A DNA stretch of 64,000 nt from Aurantiochytrium sp. KH105 (taxonomy: Eukaryota; Sar; Bigyra; Thraustochytrida; Thraustochytriidae), in NCBI GenBank assembly GCA_003116975.1, contig BGKB01000192.1:62001-126000 (forward strand). Direction: 5' to 3'. Below, in pieces: positions 39,382-49,189 of this stretch. Position 1 is the stretch's first letter. Each line of letters begins with the position of its first letter. The position numbers were made by a program, and so were the translations under genes. The notes under the pieces were generated by a model that was given only the letters and a program-made list of their open reading frames with translations, did not search any database and was not told the DNA's origin.

Positions 39382-40060
39382 TTACGCGCGCTGGCAAGAA
39401 TTCGCGCGTATGTAGTATGGCTGGGCTCGTGCCATACAATTCGTTCTCATACTCGTCTGCTTGCTTACTTGCTTACTTGCTTGCTTGCTTGCTTGCTCGC
39501 CATCCCTGAAAAGACGCCGCTCTGCGTTTTACCGTTGCAACTAGGAGACTCGTCAAGTGTGTCCCAATTTCATTGCTGATACATGGTCGCCGTATGCGAC
39601 GTGGATATACGGTCGCCGAGTGCGAGGTTGACGACGCCGACCCGCGATGCGCAGGCGTACTTTTCCCGCGTAAATTTTGCAAAAGCGACTGGATCACTTT
39701 CATCTCCCATCTTCTCTCAGTTGCGGCTGCTGTGGCTGCGGTGGTTCGTAGATAAAACACTCCTTGCACTCTCTCTTTTTGCTGCAGCGTTGGAGCCAAA
39801 GACGATGATTTGCAGAGAATTGCTCACGGTAAGAAAGACGACAAGAAGCCTGAGCAAGATCATGGCATGCCCGAGCGCTCGCACCTTTTGAGACAGAGAC
39901 AGAGATGCCATTTCTATAGTGTGCCACTGGCAGCGTGAGTCCATGGAGACCTATTTGATAATATTCTGGCAGATTCGTCATTTTCTTGATAAAGAAAATT
40001 GAACCGGGTCTGTGTCCAAAGTGAAATGGACCCGGGAAATAAAGTTGAAGCCGGAAGAGC

Positions 40061-40088
40061 CACTAAAGTTTGCCACCAAACTTTAGTG
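40061..40088. repeat. Perfect 12-bp hairpin, 4-nt loop
   Basis: CACTAAAGTTTG, loop CCAC, CAAACTTTAGTG. A further 7-bp inverted repeat (CCGGGTC / GACCCGG, 40004-40010 and 40029-40035) lies just upstream. Confidence 0.85.
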
Positions 40089-40497
40089 CCTGTTCAAGCT
40101 CTTTCTGCCGCCCTTGCCCGTGCGGTCGCTGCCGCTGGTCGTAGGCTTCACGATCCACGACTCTCTCGTCTCCATACTTTGACCTACCCTTCCACCCTCC
40201 CTCCTTCGCCCTCGTGCTCGTGCTTGTGCTCGCCGTCGGGTCACGGTGAACGGCCCCTGGACAACGCGAAAGTCCAACTCCAAGGTCCGGTAAGGGACGT
40301 CGAGCCGACCATGGCGAGTCGAGTCGAGGCGAGTCGAGTCGAGGCGAGTCGAGTCGCTCCGGATTCGCCCGAAGCTCGCCCGGCCTGGCGGCCACCGCTC
40401 CTTCCGAGTCTGTGCAAGTTGGAAAGCTACTAGCCAGTCGTAAGCTCGTAGCGCACGCGTAAGCTTAGCTTACATAAGTAGTGTAGTAAGCCGGTTA

Positions 40498-40566
40498 AGA
40501 TCGAGCGATCGATCGAGCGATCGATCAATCAATCAATCAATCAACCGTCATCAATCAATCAATCAG
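40498..40566. repeat. GATC/ATCA tandem repeats
   Basis: A GATCGAGC unit repeated, then two ATCA tetramer runs split by a CCGTC interruption. Confidence 0.85.
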
Positions 40567-40963
40567 TCGCTGGAAATGGAAATGGGGAAATTGGAGAATT
40601 TGGCAGTGTGCGCGACCAGGACCTGCAGCTGCAGCTGCCTGCCTGCACTGCACTGCACTAGCTAGTAACCATGGCTAGCAACACTGTGTAGGAAGCAGCG
40701 CGAGCGCACCGATTTCTGGCGGAGTACGCGACATTGCAATTGCACGCCTCGCCCGCCCCTCGCTCCCTTGCTCGCTCTCTCGCAGCTGCAGGCCCGGCAG
40801 CAAAACAGTAACCGGCCGGCGCGAGCTCGCAGCGGCGCAGCGACCCCTCGGGCGGCGGCAAAGCTTGCGGAGAGCAGACGAAAGCGCGGACGCGAAGAGG
40901 CGGAGAGAGGCAGGGAGGCTCGCAGGCCGTGACGTCAGCAAGCTGGGAAAGGGACGCAAGACG

Positions 40964-42442
40964 ATGGCGGAGAAACTCTCGCACGAGCAATGGGTCGAGG
41001 CGCTGCTCGAGGCCACGAAAGGCTTCGGCGGGGACATCCCGCCGGCACAGCGTGCCGAGCAGCTGCGCGGGCTGATCAAGACCGGCCTGCTCAAGTTCAC
41101 CGACTTGCGCGATAATCCGGAGCGCTTCTTCGAGGCACATCGGATTCTCCTTTCGCCGGGTATCAACGCGCTCGGCGGCGAGGGCATGAGCGTGGCATTC
41201 ACCGTCAGCTTCAACCTCTGGGCCGGCAGCATTCTCGGCCTCGGCGGGCCCAGCCAGGTGGCGGCCCTCGATGACATGCAAAAGGCCGGCACTCTCGGCT
41301 GCTTCTGCCTCACGGAAAAGTACGCCGGCGTCAACAGTGGTCTCGTTGTTCAGACCACGGCTACCTGGATCCCCGAGCGCCAGCAATTCCTTCTCGACAC
41401 TCCGAACGATGGCGCCAAGAAAAACTGGATTAGCCAAGGTCTCACCGCCACAAGCGCCGTCGTCATTGCCAACCTCATTGTCAATGGCAAGTCGCACGGC
41501 CCTCACGGTTTCGTCATGAAAATCCGCGACAACGAGACCGGCGACCTTGTTCAAGGGGTCACCATGGAGGACATGGGCCTCAAGACTTGCGCCAATGACC
41601 TCGACAACGCGGCCGTCTCCTTCAAGGACGTCTACGTTGATCGTTCCGCGCTTCTCAACCGCTACGCGGACATCCAGGACGACAAGTACGTGCAAACGAC
41701 CGAGACCAAGATGCGTCTCGAGGTCATCGGCCAGCGCCTGCTCACGGGCCGCCTCGCCATTGCCGAGGCCTCCGTTGAGTTCGCGCGTCGCATCTTTGAG
41801 CGTGCGCGAAAGTATGCGGACGACAAGATCTGCTGGGCACCCAAGGGCCTTCCCCAGCCCCGCCTCTCTGAAATCCCGCACATTGCGGCCATCTTCGCTG
41901 AGGCCGACGCCAAGCTCGATGCGCTTGCGTCCTACAACGCCAAGGTTGAGAGCCGCCTGTGTACGCTTTTGCGTGAGACAGCCATTCCTGACGCGGACCT
42001 TGTCGAGTGCATTGCCGTCTCCAAGGTCAAGAGCGTGTGGACTGCGATCGACCTCACCGACAAGCTTAAGCGCGAGCTCGGCAGCTACTCTCTCATGGCC
42101 GAGTCTGGCATGCAGAGCATTCCCTGGCTTCTGTGCTGCAGCTTTGCCGAGGGCGATGGCCGTATCCTCTTGCAAAAGATTGCGCGTGACTCCATGAAGT
42201 CTTTCAAAAAGTCGACCTGGAAGGAGACTGGCAAGGAAATCATCTTTGGTTCTTCGCCCGAGCAGCAGGAGATGAAGCTTCGCTTCCAGCTCAGTCGTGT
42301 GCTTTCGAGCGCAACCTCTCCTGCCGACGCGGCCCGACTCTGGAACGAGAACTACGAGCTCGTTTACGCTCTCGCAGACGCTGTCTGTGACAGACACGTC
42401 GCCGAAGCCATTGGCGAGGACCGCATCCTCTCCAAGCTCTAA
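40964..42442 (+). CDS. Acyl-CoA oxidase-like flavoenzyme with peroxisomal SKL tail
   Basis: 492 residues, intronless; the ATG at 40964 is the first in frame. The central region (TLGCFCLTEKYAGVNSGLVV, then TATWIPE...FLLDTP...A.K.W) matches the FAD/substrate-binding block of acyl-CoA oxidases, followed by a LIVNGKSHGPHGFVMKIRD region typical of that family. A SFAEGDGRILLQKIARD stretch aligns with the YEGDNTVL region of acyl-CoA oxidases, including the Glu that acts as catalytic base there. The protein ends in RILSKL, a canonical type 1 peroxisomal targeting signal. Expected role: the first, hydrogen-peroxide-producing step of peroxisomal beta-oxidation. It is shorter than the usual 650-700 residues, mainly in the C-terminal half, so a different acyl-CoA-type substrate is possible. 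Confidence 0.85.
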   Translation: MAEKLSHEQWVEALLEATKGFGGDIPPAQRAEQLRGLIKTGLLKFTDLRDNPERFFEAHRILLSPGINALGGEGMSVAFTVSFNLWAGSILGLGGPSQVAALDDMQKAGTLGCFCLTEKYAGVNSGLVVQTTATWIPERQQFLLDTPNDGAKKNWISQGLTATSAVVIANLIVNGKSHGPHGFVMKIRDNETGDLVQGVTMEDMGLKTCANDLDNAAVSFKDVYVDRSALLNRYADIQDDKYVQTTETKMRLEVIGQRLLTGRLAIAEASVEFARRIFERARKYADDKICWAPKGLPQPRLSEIPHIAAIFAEADAKLDALASYNAKVESRLCTLLRETAIPDADLVECIAVSKVKSVWTAIDLTDKLKRELGSYSLMAESGMQSIPWLLCCSFAEGDGRILLQKIARDSMKSFKKSTWKETGKEIIFGSSPEQQEMKLRFQLSRVLSSATSPADAARLWNENYELVYALADAVCDRHVAEAIGEDRILSKL

Positions 42443-42750
42443 ATCTGGCTGCAGAAGGCAAGGCTTTTGCAATCCAGCCAGCCGGCCAGCCAGCTCCCTC
42501 TTTCTTTTATATATATCTCAATTTATACGTCTCTCTCTCTCTCTCTCTCTCCTTTTGTTTTTGATCCACGAGCCTATGATTTTGCGCAGATTGTGTCAGT
42601 ATCCAGCCGGGACTTTCTCGAGCGCACGCTTGCACAAGCCTTGTCACAAGCTTGCCTTGTCATGCTTTTTGCGACGCTTTTTTGTTGCCGAATGGAAAAT
42701 GGCAGTCGCACGGTTAAGTTAGCCTGCAACAACATAACAACTTGGCCCTC
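42443..42750. repeat. Short spacer with (CT)n microsatellite
   Basis: 308-bp spacer between tandem genes. Contains TATATATA-like sequence near 42508-42517 and a CT run at about 42530-42552. No gene. Confidence 0.6.
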
Positions 42751-45700
42751 ATGGCAGACGTGGCTTTGCGCGCGTCTGCGGCCCGATGGTTGGTGCGAGA
42801 AGCCGGCGCAGGTGCGGCGGAGGAGGACTTCGCAGACAAACTTCTTCGTGACCTCAACGCCACGCTGGACGGTGTGAGACCCGTCCGCTCATCACACCTG
42901 CTAGATGACCACGAGGCACCAGCAGCGGCACGCCGCAAAGAGCTGTACGTTCGACTGCCAAAAGCCGCGTATAATCTGATCAATGCAACGCGGCGAAGAA
43001 ACCACTGACGTGACCGCACATACGCACAGACGCGAACAAACGTTGGACTCATGGATTCGTGGCAAGATATTCTCCACTGAGGAACGGGCTCAGGACATCG
43101 AACTCGCCACACTCTTATTCAAACACCCAGCCACACGTGAGCCTTGCTTGAAACTCATGTTGCGAGCAATTCCCTCAATGCAGAATCCACGCGATGATGA
43201 CCTGTTGGATCACGCACTGGCGCACCTTGGACCAGAGAGCGTAGAGAAATTGGCAAATTTGCTCTTGCGCAGTGGCGACACGGAGAGCCAAAACAAGGAA
43301 CAGGATCAATCGCGCTGGACAAGAGTCCTATTGCGGCTCTTTGCCATCACTCCACCTGACCCGTCTGCCCGTAAATCTATTGAAAAGCTACTCTCACACG
43401 CCGGGGCGCCCAGTAAAAGCGCTGCGCTCCTTGCTTGTGCCAGACACGCGAGGTGGCTTTCCCAAAGCGCACCGCAGTGGGAACTCCTTCTCTCCACCAT
43501 GATATCTCGGGCAGCTAAATTAGATCATTACAACGGTGATCTTCAGGCCCTTGTTCATTTGGCTCCTTTTGCTCTCTCTCGAGTAAACACAGAAGCAGCA
43601 TATGAGCTTTGGATAAAGGCGTTTGCAGCAAAACGAGATCGTTTTTTGGTTGCCTGTGGCGCGCTCCCGTTCACATTCTTATCCATCGAAGAACGTGAAG
43701 CCGTCGAGAAGGCACTTTGTCAGCAATGTGCGCAGGACGCGGACTCCCTCTTCCCGGCGCTTGTCTTTAGCACTTGTTGCGGACTAGAACCGGAAAGAAT
43801 TGCAATTGCCCTTCTTCGAGCGCTGAAATCCCCACCAGCCTCTGTGCCCAAGCTTAATGACGACCTTTGTACAGCATTTACAAGAGCTTTGATCCATCAT
43901 ACCAATGAGGCAAATGCGGGGTCCCAAGATCAGCGGGTCGCAAGGAAACTCCTTGCACAAATTGTACATTCAGAAAACAAGGCTTTGGGCGTAGCTTTGG
44001 CCGAATGCCTCAACGCACGTACGTCTTGCTGCCATGCGTTCCACGCCATTGCCAGCGTCCAGAGCCTTGAGCATCCGGGCCGGCCCATCGTGAGCCGTAT
44101 GATCAGCCGCGTATTCTCACCCCTTCACGAATCAAGTATGCTTCAAGTATGCTCGATTCTGTGCAAACTTGGGTTTGAGCCTCGAAGTCGATTATTGGAC
44201 CAGGTACAACGTCACATTCTCGCTTCTCGTCGTCACCAGGATCTCGAGCGCGGTTCAGCTGTTCTTCGTGCTATCTTTGAATCCGCTGCGCATGACAGTG
44301 CCATCAATGCTACTGCAGCGCCGATTCTGAAGCAGATCTGCGAATTCTTGGCTCGCTTGTGCAGTCTCAACCGCGACACTGCCACGCTTGCCTGTGAGGT
44401 CGTCCTCCAAACTTCTTTAAGAAACGGGCAGCTTTGTTCGTTCCTGAAACATGCAGACGCATTTGGTGGACTTCGAAGAGCCCTGGAAATGGTGCGCGAC
44501 GATCTCGTGCGTCGAGCCGCAGCAAAGTCGCTTCCACGTGACAAGCTGGAGCAACTACTCTCACTCCCATTCTCGCAAATCGTTCGCGCCAGAGTCGCCC
44601 TTGGAGACTCTTTGGCGACGCACCTGGGAGGAGACGCTAAAAAAGAGCTCCGGGTAGCTCTGCGTCTGGATATTGACATTGAAAAACTTGAGACGAACAC
44701 AAAAGCCGCAAGTGCGATGGCGTCGGTCTTCAATAAAGTTTCACACCAAGGCGTGCTCGAGCTCGCTGCTCTGATGGCAGAAGACGCCTGCGCGCAAACA
44801 GACGATCACCACGATTGTCTCAAACTCTGCGCGCTATGCGCGTCTTTCTTTGGATCGCAGCAGACTGTCTTGCGGATGCCAACGTTGGAGAATGCCAAGT
44901 TTCTCCAAAGCATCCTTCCCGCCATTACGGCAGCGCCAGACCCATGCCCCGAGAAAGTTATCACCTTTGCGGTCTTTCTTGCGGAGCAAAGCATGACCGA
45001 AATCAGTCTGTCCACACTTGCTGATCTTCTGGAAAAAACACATTTCGGACGAAGAGGACGTGCATTGCCAGAAGTGGAGGTCAAGCTGCTAGGGATGATT
45101 GAAAGCCGTCTAAAAGCAATCGACTTGCGCAATTCGAACGCTGACGGTTTCACTGCGGAAGCTGGTGCGGTGCTCGAGCGCCTTGCAGCAGTCTTTCTTC
45201 AAACTGTGCAATCTACAGGTATGGCCGCATCTCAATTTCGCAACTTCGGCGCGGTCCTCGCTCTGCTCATTCCATTGGCCGCCGTGGAGAGTCGTCGAGG
45301 TGTACTTGCCATTCAGAAAGCCTGTTTTGAGCTCCTCCTCACAATGGACCTTTCCACGGTCGCGAATCTGCGCATTCTGCTTGAAGTGACTCTCCCGGCA
45401 ACACCAGTGGACGCAAGCGATAGTCTTGCGCGCATCGAGTCAATCTTGCAAGTGTCTCTTTGGACGAAAGCGGAACTCAAACGTAAGCTGCGCGCACAGG
45501 AACGAGTCCCTCGCATCATGACCTCCCAAGTTACTTTGCAGACAGCGACGCAGCACGCGCTCGAGAGCTTGGATGCGCTTTTTGGCGAAGGTTTCATCAG
45601 CCTAGATCGCGAGACTGGCTTTGTGTTGCACAAGCGAATGACCAATATATTACATGCAATATGGTGCAAAGGTGGAATCGGCGGCTTTCCAGCCACCGCG

Positions 45701-46540
45701 CGGGCCAAACTTGTTCATGTCACGCAACGTCTCTGCTCAGAAGATACGAAGTCCCTTGGATCATTGCATTGCTTCCGCATGAGTCATGAAAGTGCACTTG
45801 TGGTGGCTCGATTTGGTCGGCACAATGGGCGAAATTTGCACCAAAGTGCAGGAGCTCCCCTGCTTACATACCGCCCGGGACGCAAGAGACAGCGCCGTGA
45901 GACGGCCAAGGATTCAAAAAGCATTGTCCAAGCAGAGCGTACCTGCGAGACTAGCGCAGGTGCCTTGCTTGCCGAGTTGGCGAAGCTGGTGTCCATTGCA
46001 AAGGCCCTCTGCACCTGGTGTGAAAGGTCTCATCGATCGGCAATACGAGCGCAGACTTTCGTGGACCGATTACGCGAGACTCTCTTGGCCTGGGCTACAG
46101 AATACGAGCCTCAAGCCCCCAAAGATGCGTCAGTGTTGGCGATGGACCTCGAGGCGAGCATCAAGGCCGAGAATGTGGTGCCTTTGCAGCGTCAAATTCG
46201 CGAGCGTTCGAGAGAGAGTGACGCGAAAGTGGCACAAGAAGAGCGCGAAACTTTGTCGCGACCACTCGCTCCCCAAAAGCGGATCGTGCAGCTTTGTAAA
46301 GCCTTTGAGGCAAGCTCGAATGACAACGCTGCTGCAATCGAGGAGGACGTTGGTCCACCCTTGCGACGGCGGCGCAAGGGCGCAGCCACAACAATTGACA
46401 AGCCAAGACGTCGGCGCCGTAGTGAAAATGCGTTCATCGATGAGGGTCTGGAGGAAATGGAAGCGGAAGGTGATAGCGATGGCTACGAGGACCTCGAGGG
46501 CTTTGTCGTGTGCCCGGGCGACTCCACTTATTTTCAATGA
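42751..46540 (+). CDS. Large helical-repeat (HEAT/ARM-like) protein, family not recognised
   Basis: Two exons, 42751-42944 and 43030-46540, give 1,234 residues starting MADVALRASAARWL. The body is almost entirely alpha-helical with Leu/Ala-rich amphipathic repeats, as in HEAT or ARM solenoids. The last 190 residues are charged and carry basic clusters (RPGRKRQRRE, RRRRKG, KPRRRRRSE) that look like nuclear localisation signals, then an acidic end. A nuclear scaffold such as a DNA-repair or transcription-complex subunit is plausible, and the layout recalls FANCI/FANCD2-type proteins, but I see no diagnostic motif and do not claim it. An alternative unspliced start at 42983 exists; the spliced model is preferred because it joins two open frames and has a CTGAC branch-like site before the acceptor. 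Confidence 0.68.
42945..43029 (+). other. Predicted intron of helical-repeat gene
   Basis: 85 bp, donor GTACGT (same as in the EF-hand gene), branch-like CTGAC about 20 nt before acceptor CGCACAG. Splits a Leu codon after two bases and joins frame from 42751 to the long downstream frame. Confidence 0.62.
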
Positions 46541-46655
46541 GATAAAGTGCTGGCCGAGGAGATAGGCCTGCCAGTGACGTGAAAAAAGCGATTCTTCGTA
46601 TTTGTTTTCCCTGTTCTTTTCTGCCTTCTCTTTGTTAAAACTCAGTAAAAGTGAA

Positions 46656-46661
46656 AATAAA
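46656..46661 (+). terminator. Poly(A) signal AATAAA
   Basis: 115 bp after the stop of the helical-repeat gene, in the short convergent spacer with the LRR-PAQR gene. Confidence 0.5.
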
Positions 46662-46769
46662 TGCAAGACGAGGAGGAAGAGCATGAAGGCAAGCCAGACA
46701 GACATGACAAGTTAGTGGAAAAGACGCAAGTAGTACCTATTTTCTTTACAAAACTGAGAGATAAACTAT

Positions 46770-48188
46770 TCACAATGGGGACAGGGTCCCTCCGACCGGG
46801 CCGCGGGGTGCTGCCCGAAGGCCTTCCTCCTCGAGGCCCACGACAAAGAAAAGCACTGCAAAGTAATGGCAGGTCGCACCGATGAGCACGAAAATGTGCC
46901 AGACTGCATGTCCAATGGGGTGCTTGAGCTTCTCCATGACAAAAAAGACCACTCCGCCCGTGTATGCAAGGCCACCATAGAGCAAGAGCTCTACAGCGCC
47001 CGGACTAATGTGCGTCTTGACATCTTCCCATGCAATGCCGAGCATCCAGCCCATGCCCAAATAGAGCGCAAGCTCAATCGGCATTTTCATCGGGACTTGA
47101 ACTCGTTCATGCACAATGCAGAGGACAATGCCTGCAAAAGCGAGGCCCCACTCTCCGACGGCCATCGCCCAGCCGTAAGGGTGCTTCTCGAGGCTGACAA
47201 CACAAAAAGGAAGATAAGTACCCGCAATGAGAAAGTAAATGGCGGTGTGATCAAGCAGACCCAACACAGTCGAAACCTTCTCGTTGAGAAACGCGGCGTG
47301 CAGCAGTGTCGAGCTCACAAAGAGAAGAATCAGACACAAACAGTAAACTCCACAGGCGTAAAAGGTACGACGAGATTGACCCTCCGCGGAGGCATGGTAC
47401 ATCATGACCACAGTGCCCACCAGGGCGAGGAAGACGCCAACACCGTGCGTAAGAGCATTGAGTACCTCTTCGAAAACGTTGTTGCCGCCGTCGCGAATCT
47501 CGAACTCGAGTCCGGACTTGGCATGCGTCTCTTTCATTGCGGTGTGCAAGGCGTCGACTTGGGCGAAACCGAGTTGATCGTTGGTCACGTCCAGCAGCGT
47601 GAGATTCTCAAGCTTGCCAATGACTTTTTCGAGTTTGCCCTCGCGCAGCGCAGGTGCGATGCCGGGGTTGAATGAAAGATTCAGGGTCTCCAGCGTCGGG
47701 CACTCGTCCAGTCCCGCGACAATCTCTCGCGCGCCATACTTGCTCATCTTCATGCGCGACACGTCCAGGTGTCGCAGGTTCGAGCACTCGCGCAGCAAGA
47801 GGCCTACAACGCGAGCATTTGCGTCGGTGATGTGCGTTGGCGCGTCAGCGTGTCTGATGCGTAGGGTCTTGAGATGTTCGCGGAGCTTCGACACGGCCTT
47901 GCCTTTGGCAGCCTTTTCCTCCCGCACGAGGAGCAGGAGCGGCAGCAGCGAGTACTCGTTCGAAGCCTTGACAAAGCTCCAGTCGGTCGCGAGGCTTGTG
48001 AGCACCGAAGGGTCTACCTTGCACCCGCACTCCCGGCACATGGTCACATACGGGTGCGCCGAAGGCGGCGACGTCTCGCTCATGGTCGTTTTCGTGCCGG
48101 GCGACTGCGCCTCGAGTCCCTTGCTCTCCTCTTCCTCTCCCTCCTTCTGATGCTTGCTTGCTGCGGCAGCGGCAGCGCGCGTTCGCAT
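46770..48188 (-). CDS. LRR-PAQR (hemolysin III-like family) fusion membrane protein
   Basis: 472 residues, intronless in this model. After an acidic N-terminus and a CRECGCK motif, residues about 95-225 hold leucine-rich repeats of the ribonuclease-inhibitor style (LRHLDVSRMKMSKYGAREI, LETLNLSFNPG, LTLLDVTNDQLG). Residues 240-455 are a seven-span PAQR/hemolysin-III-related domain, with the metal-site residues in place: SSTLLHAAF, LDHTAIYFLIAGTY, and HPIGHAVWHIFVLIG with three further His. In animals PAQRs include adiponectin receptors and Golgi or plasma-membrane progestin receptors; the zinc site suggests hydrolase (ceramidase-like) chemistry. The LRR fusion suggests a sensor or scaffold at the cytosolic face. 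A second ATG at 48083 (MSETSPPS) is possible. A 5' exon may exist upstream, near 48435-48465. Confidence 0.87.
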   Translation of the reverse strand: MRTRAAAAAASKHQKEGEEEESKGLEAQSPGTKTTMSETSPPSAHPYVTMCRECGCKVDPSVLTSLATDWSFVKASNEYSLLPLLLLVREEKAAKGKAVSKLREHLKTLRIRHADAPTHITDANARVVGLLLRECSNLRHLDVSRMKMSKYGAREIVAGLDECPTLETLNLSFNPGIAPALREGKLEKVIGKLENLTLLDVTNDQLGFAQVDALHTAMKETHAKSGLEFEIRDGGNNVFEEVLNALTHGVGVFLALVGTVVMMYHASAEGQSRRTFYACGVYCLCLILLFVSSTLLHAAFLNEKVSTVLGLLDHTAIYFLIAGTYLPFCVVSLEKHPYGWAMAVGEWGLAFAGIVLCIVHERVQVPMKMPIELALYLGMGWMLGIAWEDVKTHISPGAVELLLYGGLAYTGGVVFFVMEKLKHPIGHAVWHIFVLIGATCHYFAVLFFVVGLEEEGLRAAPRGPVGGTLSPL

Positions 48189-49189
48189 TTCTCTCTCGCG
48201 GGCTCCGAAGCGAGTTTGTCGACGAGTCGCCAGATCGACCGATTGATCGATCGGTATACTAGTTACTAGATCTCGCTCTCATTCTCCTCTGCATGCCACG
48301 CTGATGATGAGAGACGCTGGATGATGCGACGTAGAGAGAGAGAGAGAGAGATGACAGAGTCATCATCCCAGCATGCCATCATCATCGCAGTCGTCATCGC
48401 GTCGGCACGGCCGACTGCGAAAACACATACTTACCCCTGTATACGATCCATGAATCGACGGCCATATGACGACGCGCGACGCCGTCGTGGCGCGGAGATC
48501 TCGCGTCGAATGAAATGCGTGTCGCCGCCGCCTTGCCCTTGACAAGCAAGCAAGAGCAAGCTTGGCCAGACAAAGCGATGATCAAGAACCAAGAAAGCAA
48601 AGCCACCAAAAACATCAAACACTGCAAGACCCAAGAAAGCAAAGCGATGCAAGCGATACAAGCAAAGCAAGCATCAAAACAAGCAAAGCGAGCAAAGCGA
48701 GCAAGAGCAAGCATCCATGCAAAGCATTTGCAGGAAGGAGTCCATGCAAGCCCAGCAACAGAAGCAACTCCAGGGACGGATGCCGGCGCTTGACTGTGAG
48801 TGGACTTTGGTCAGGCGTGCCTGCCCGAACGTGGCACGCACACGTACACACAAAGGCAGGCGGACTTCAGCAAGCACAAGGAGCACGGCGCGGGCGAGGG
48901 AGGGAGGGAGACTTGGACGATCGATGGAGACTTGGACGATGGATCTCGATGGACTTGGACTTGGACCTGGGCTCGAACCTTGACCTGGACCCGAGCGAAG
49001 AAGACGACGAAGAAGGCCCAGCGCGAAGGCAGACCGGAAGACGGACGAGGGTGTCTGGCGCTTGCCAGCGCGGAGCAAACCCGCAAGGAAGCGAGCGGAA
49101 GAGCAAGCGAACGAAGGAGCCGTCAAAGCGAGAGCACGTGCGCGCGAAAGGGCTCGCCGCGAAAGACCGTCGACGCAGGGGGGGACACG
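48189..49189. other. Divergent intergenic region
   Basis: Promoter region of the LRR-PAQR gene (leftward) and the F-box-like gene (rightward). Contains a GA run at about 48333-48351 and dense AGCAA/GCAAAGC repeats from 48540 to 48730. A strong splice-donor-like GTAAGT on the minus strand (48434-48429) suggests a 5' leader intron of the LRR-PAQR gene. Confidence 0.5.

Larger units (their letters stand above)
39259..40963. other. Divergent intergenic region with several tandem repeats
   Basis: 1.7 kb between the TMEM17-like and acyl-CoA oxidase-like gene starts, so it carries both promoters. Holds a CGTGT pentamer array, a CTTG array (39459-39497), a 12-bp hairpin at 40061, a GAGTC-based array (about 40318-40357) and an ATCA array. 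No gene recognised. Confidence 0.6.

Noticed and set aside
40658..42472. 604-codon antisense frame across the oxidase-like gene
   Set aside because: Sense strand is clearly an acyl-CoA oxidase-like protein; antisense openness is a codon-bias effect.
46770..46795. Near-identical sequence around the stop of the LRR-PAQR and SulP genes (ACCCTGT..CCATTGTG)
   Set aside because: About 17 of 20 bases match, but the reading frames differ and no wider similarity was seen; likely chance.
48425..48440. ATACTTACC resembling the 5' end of U1 snRNA
   Set aside because: No U1 stem-loops follow; better explained as a splice donor on the minus strand.
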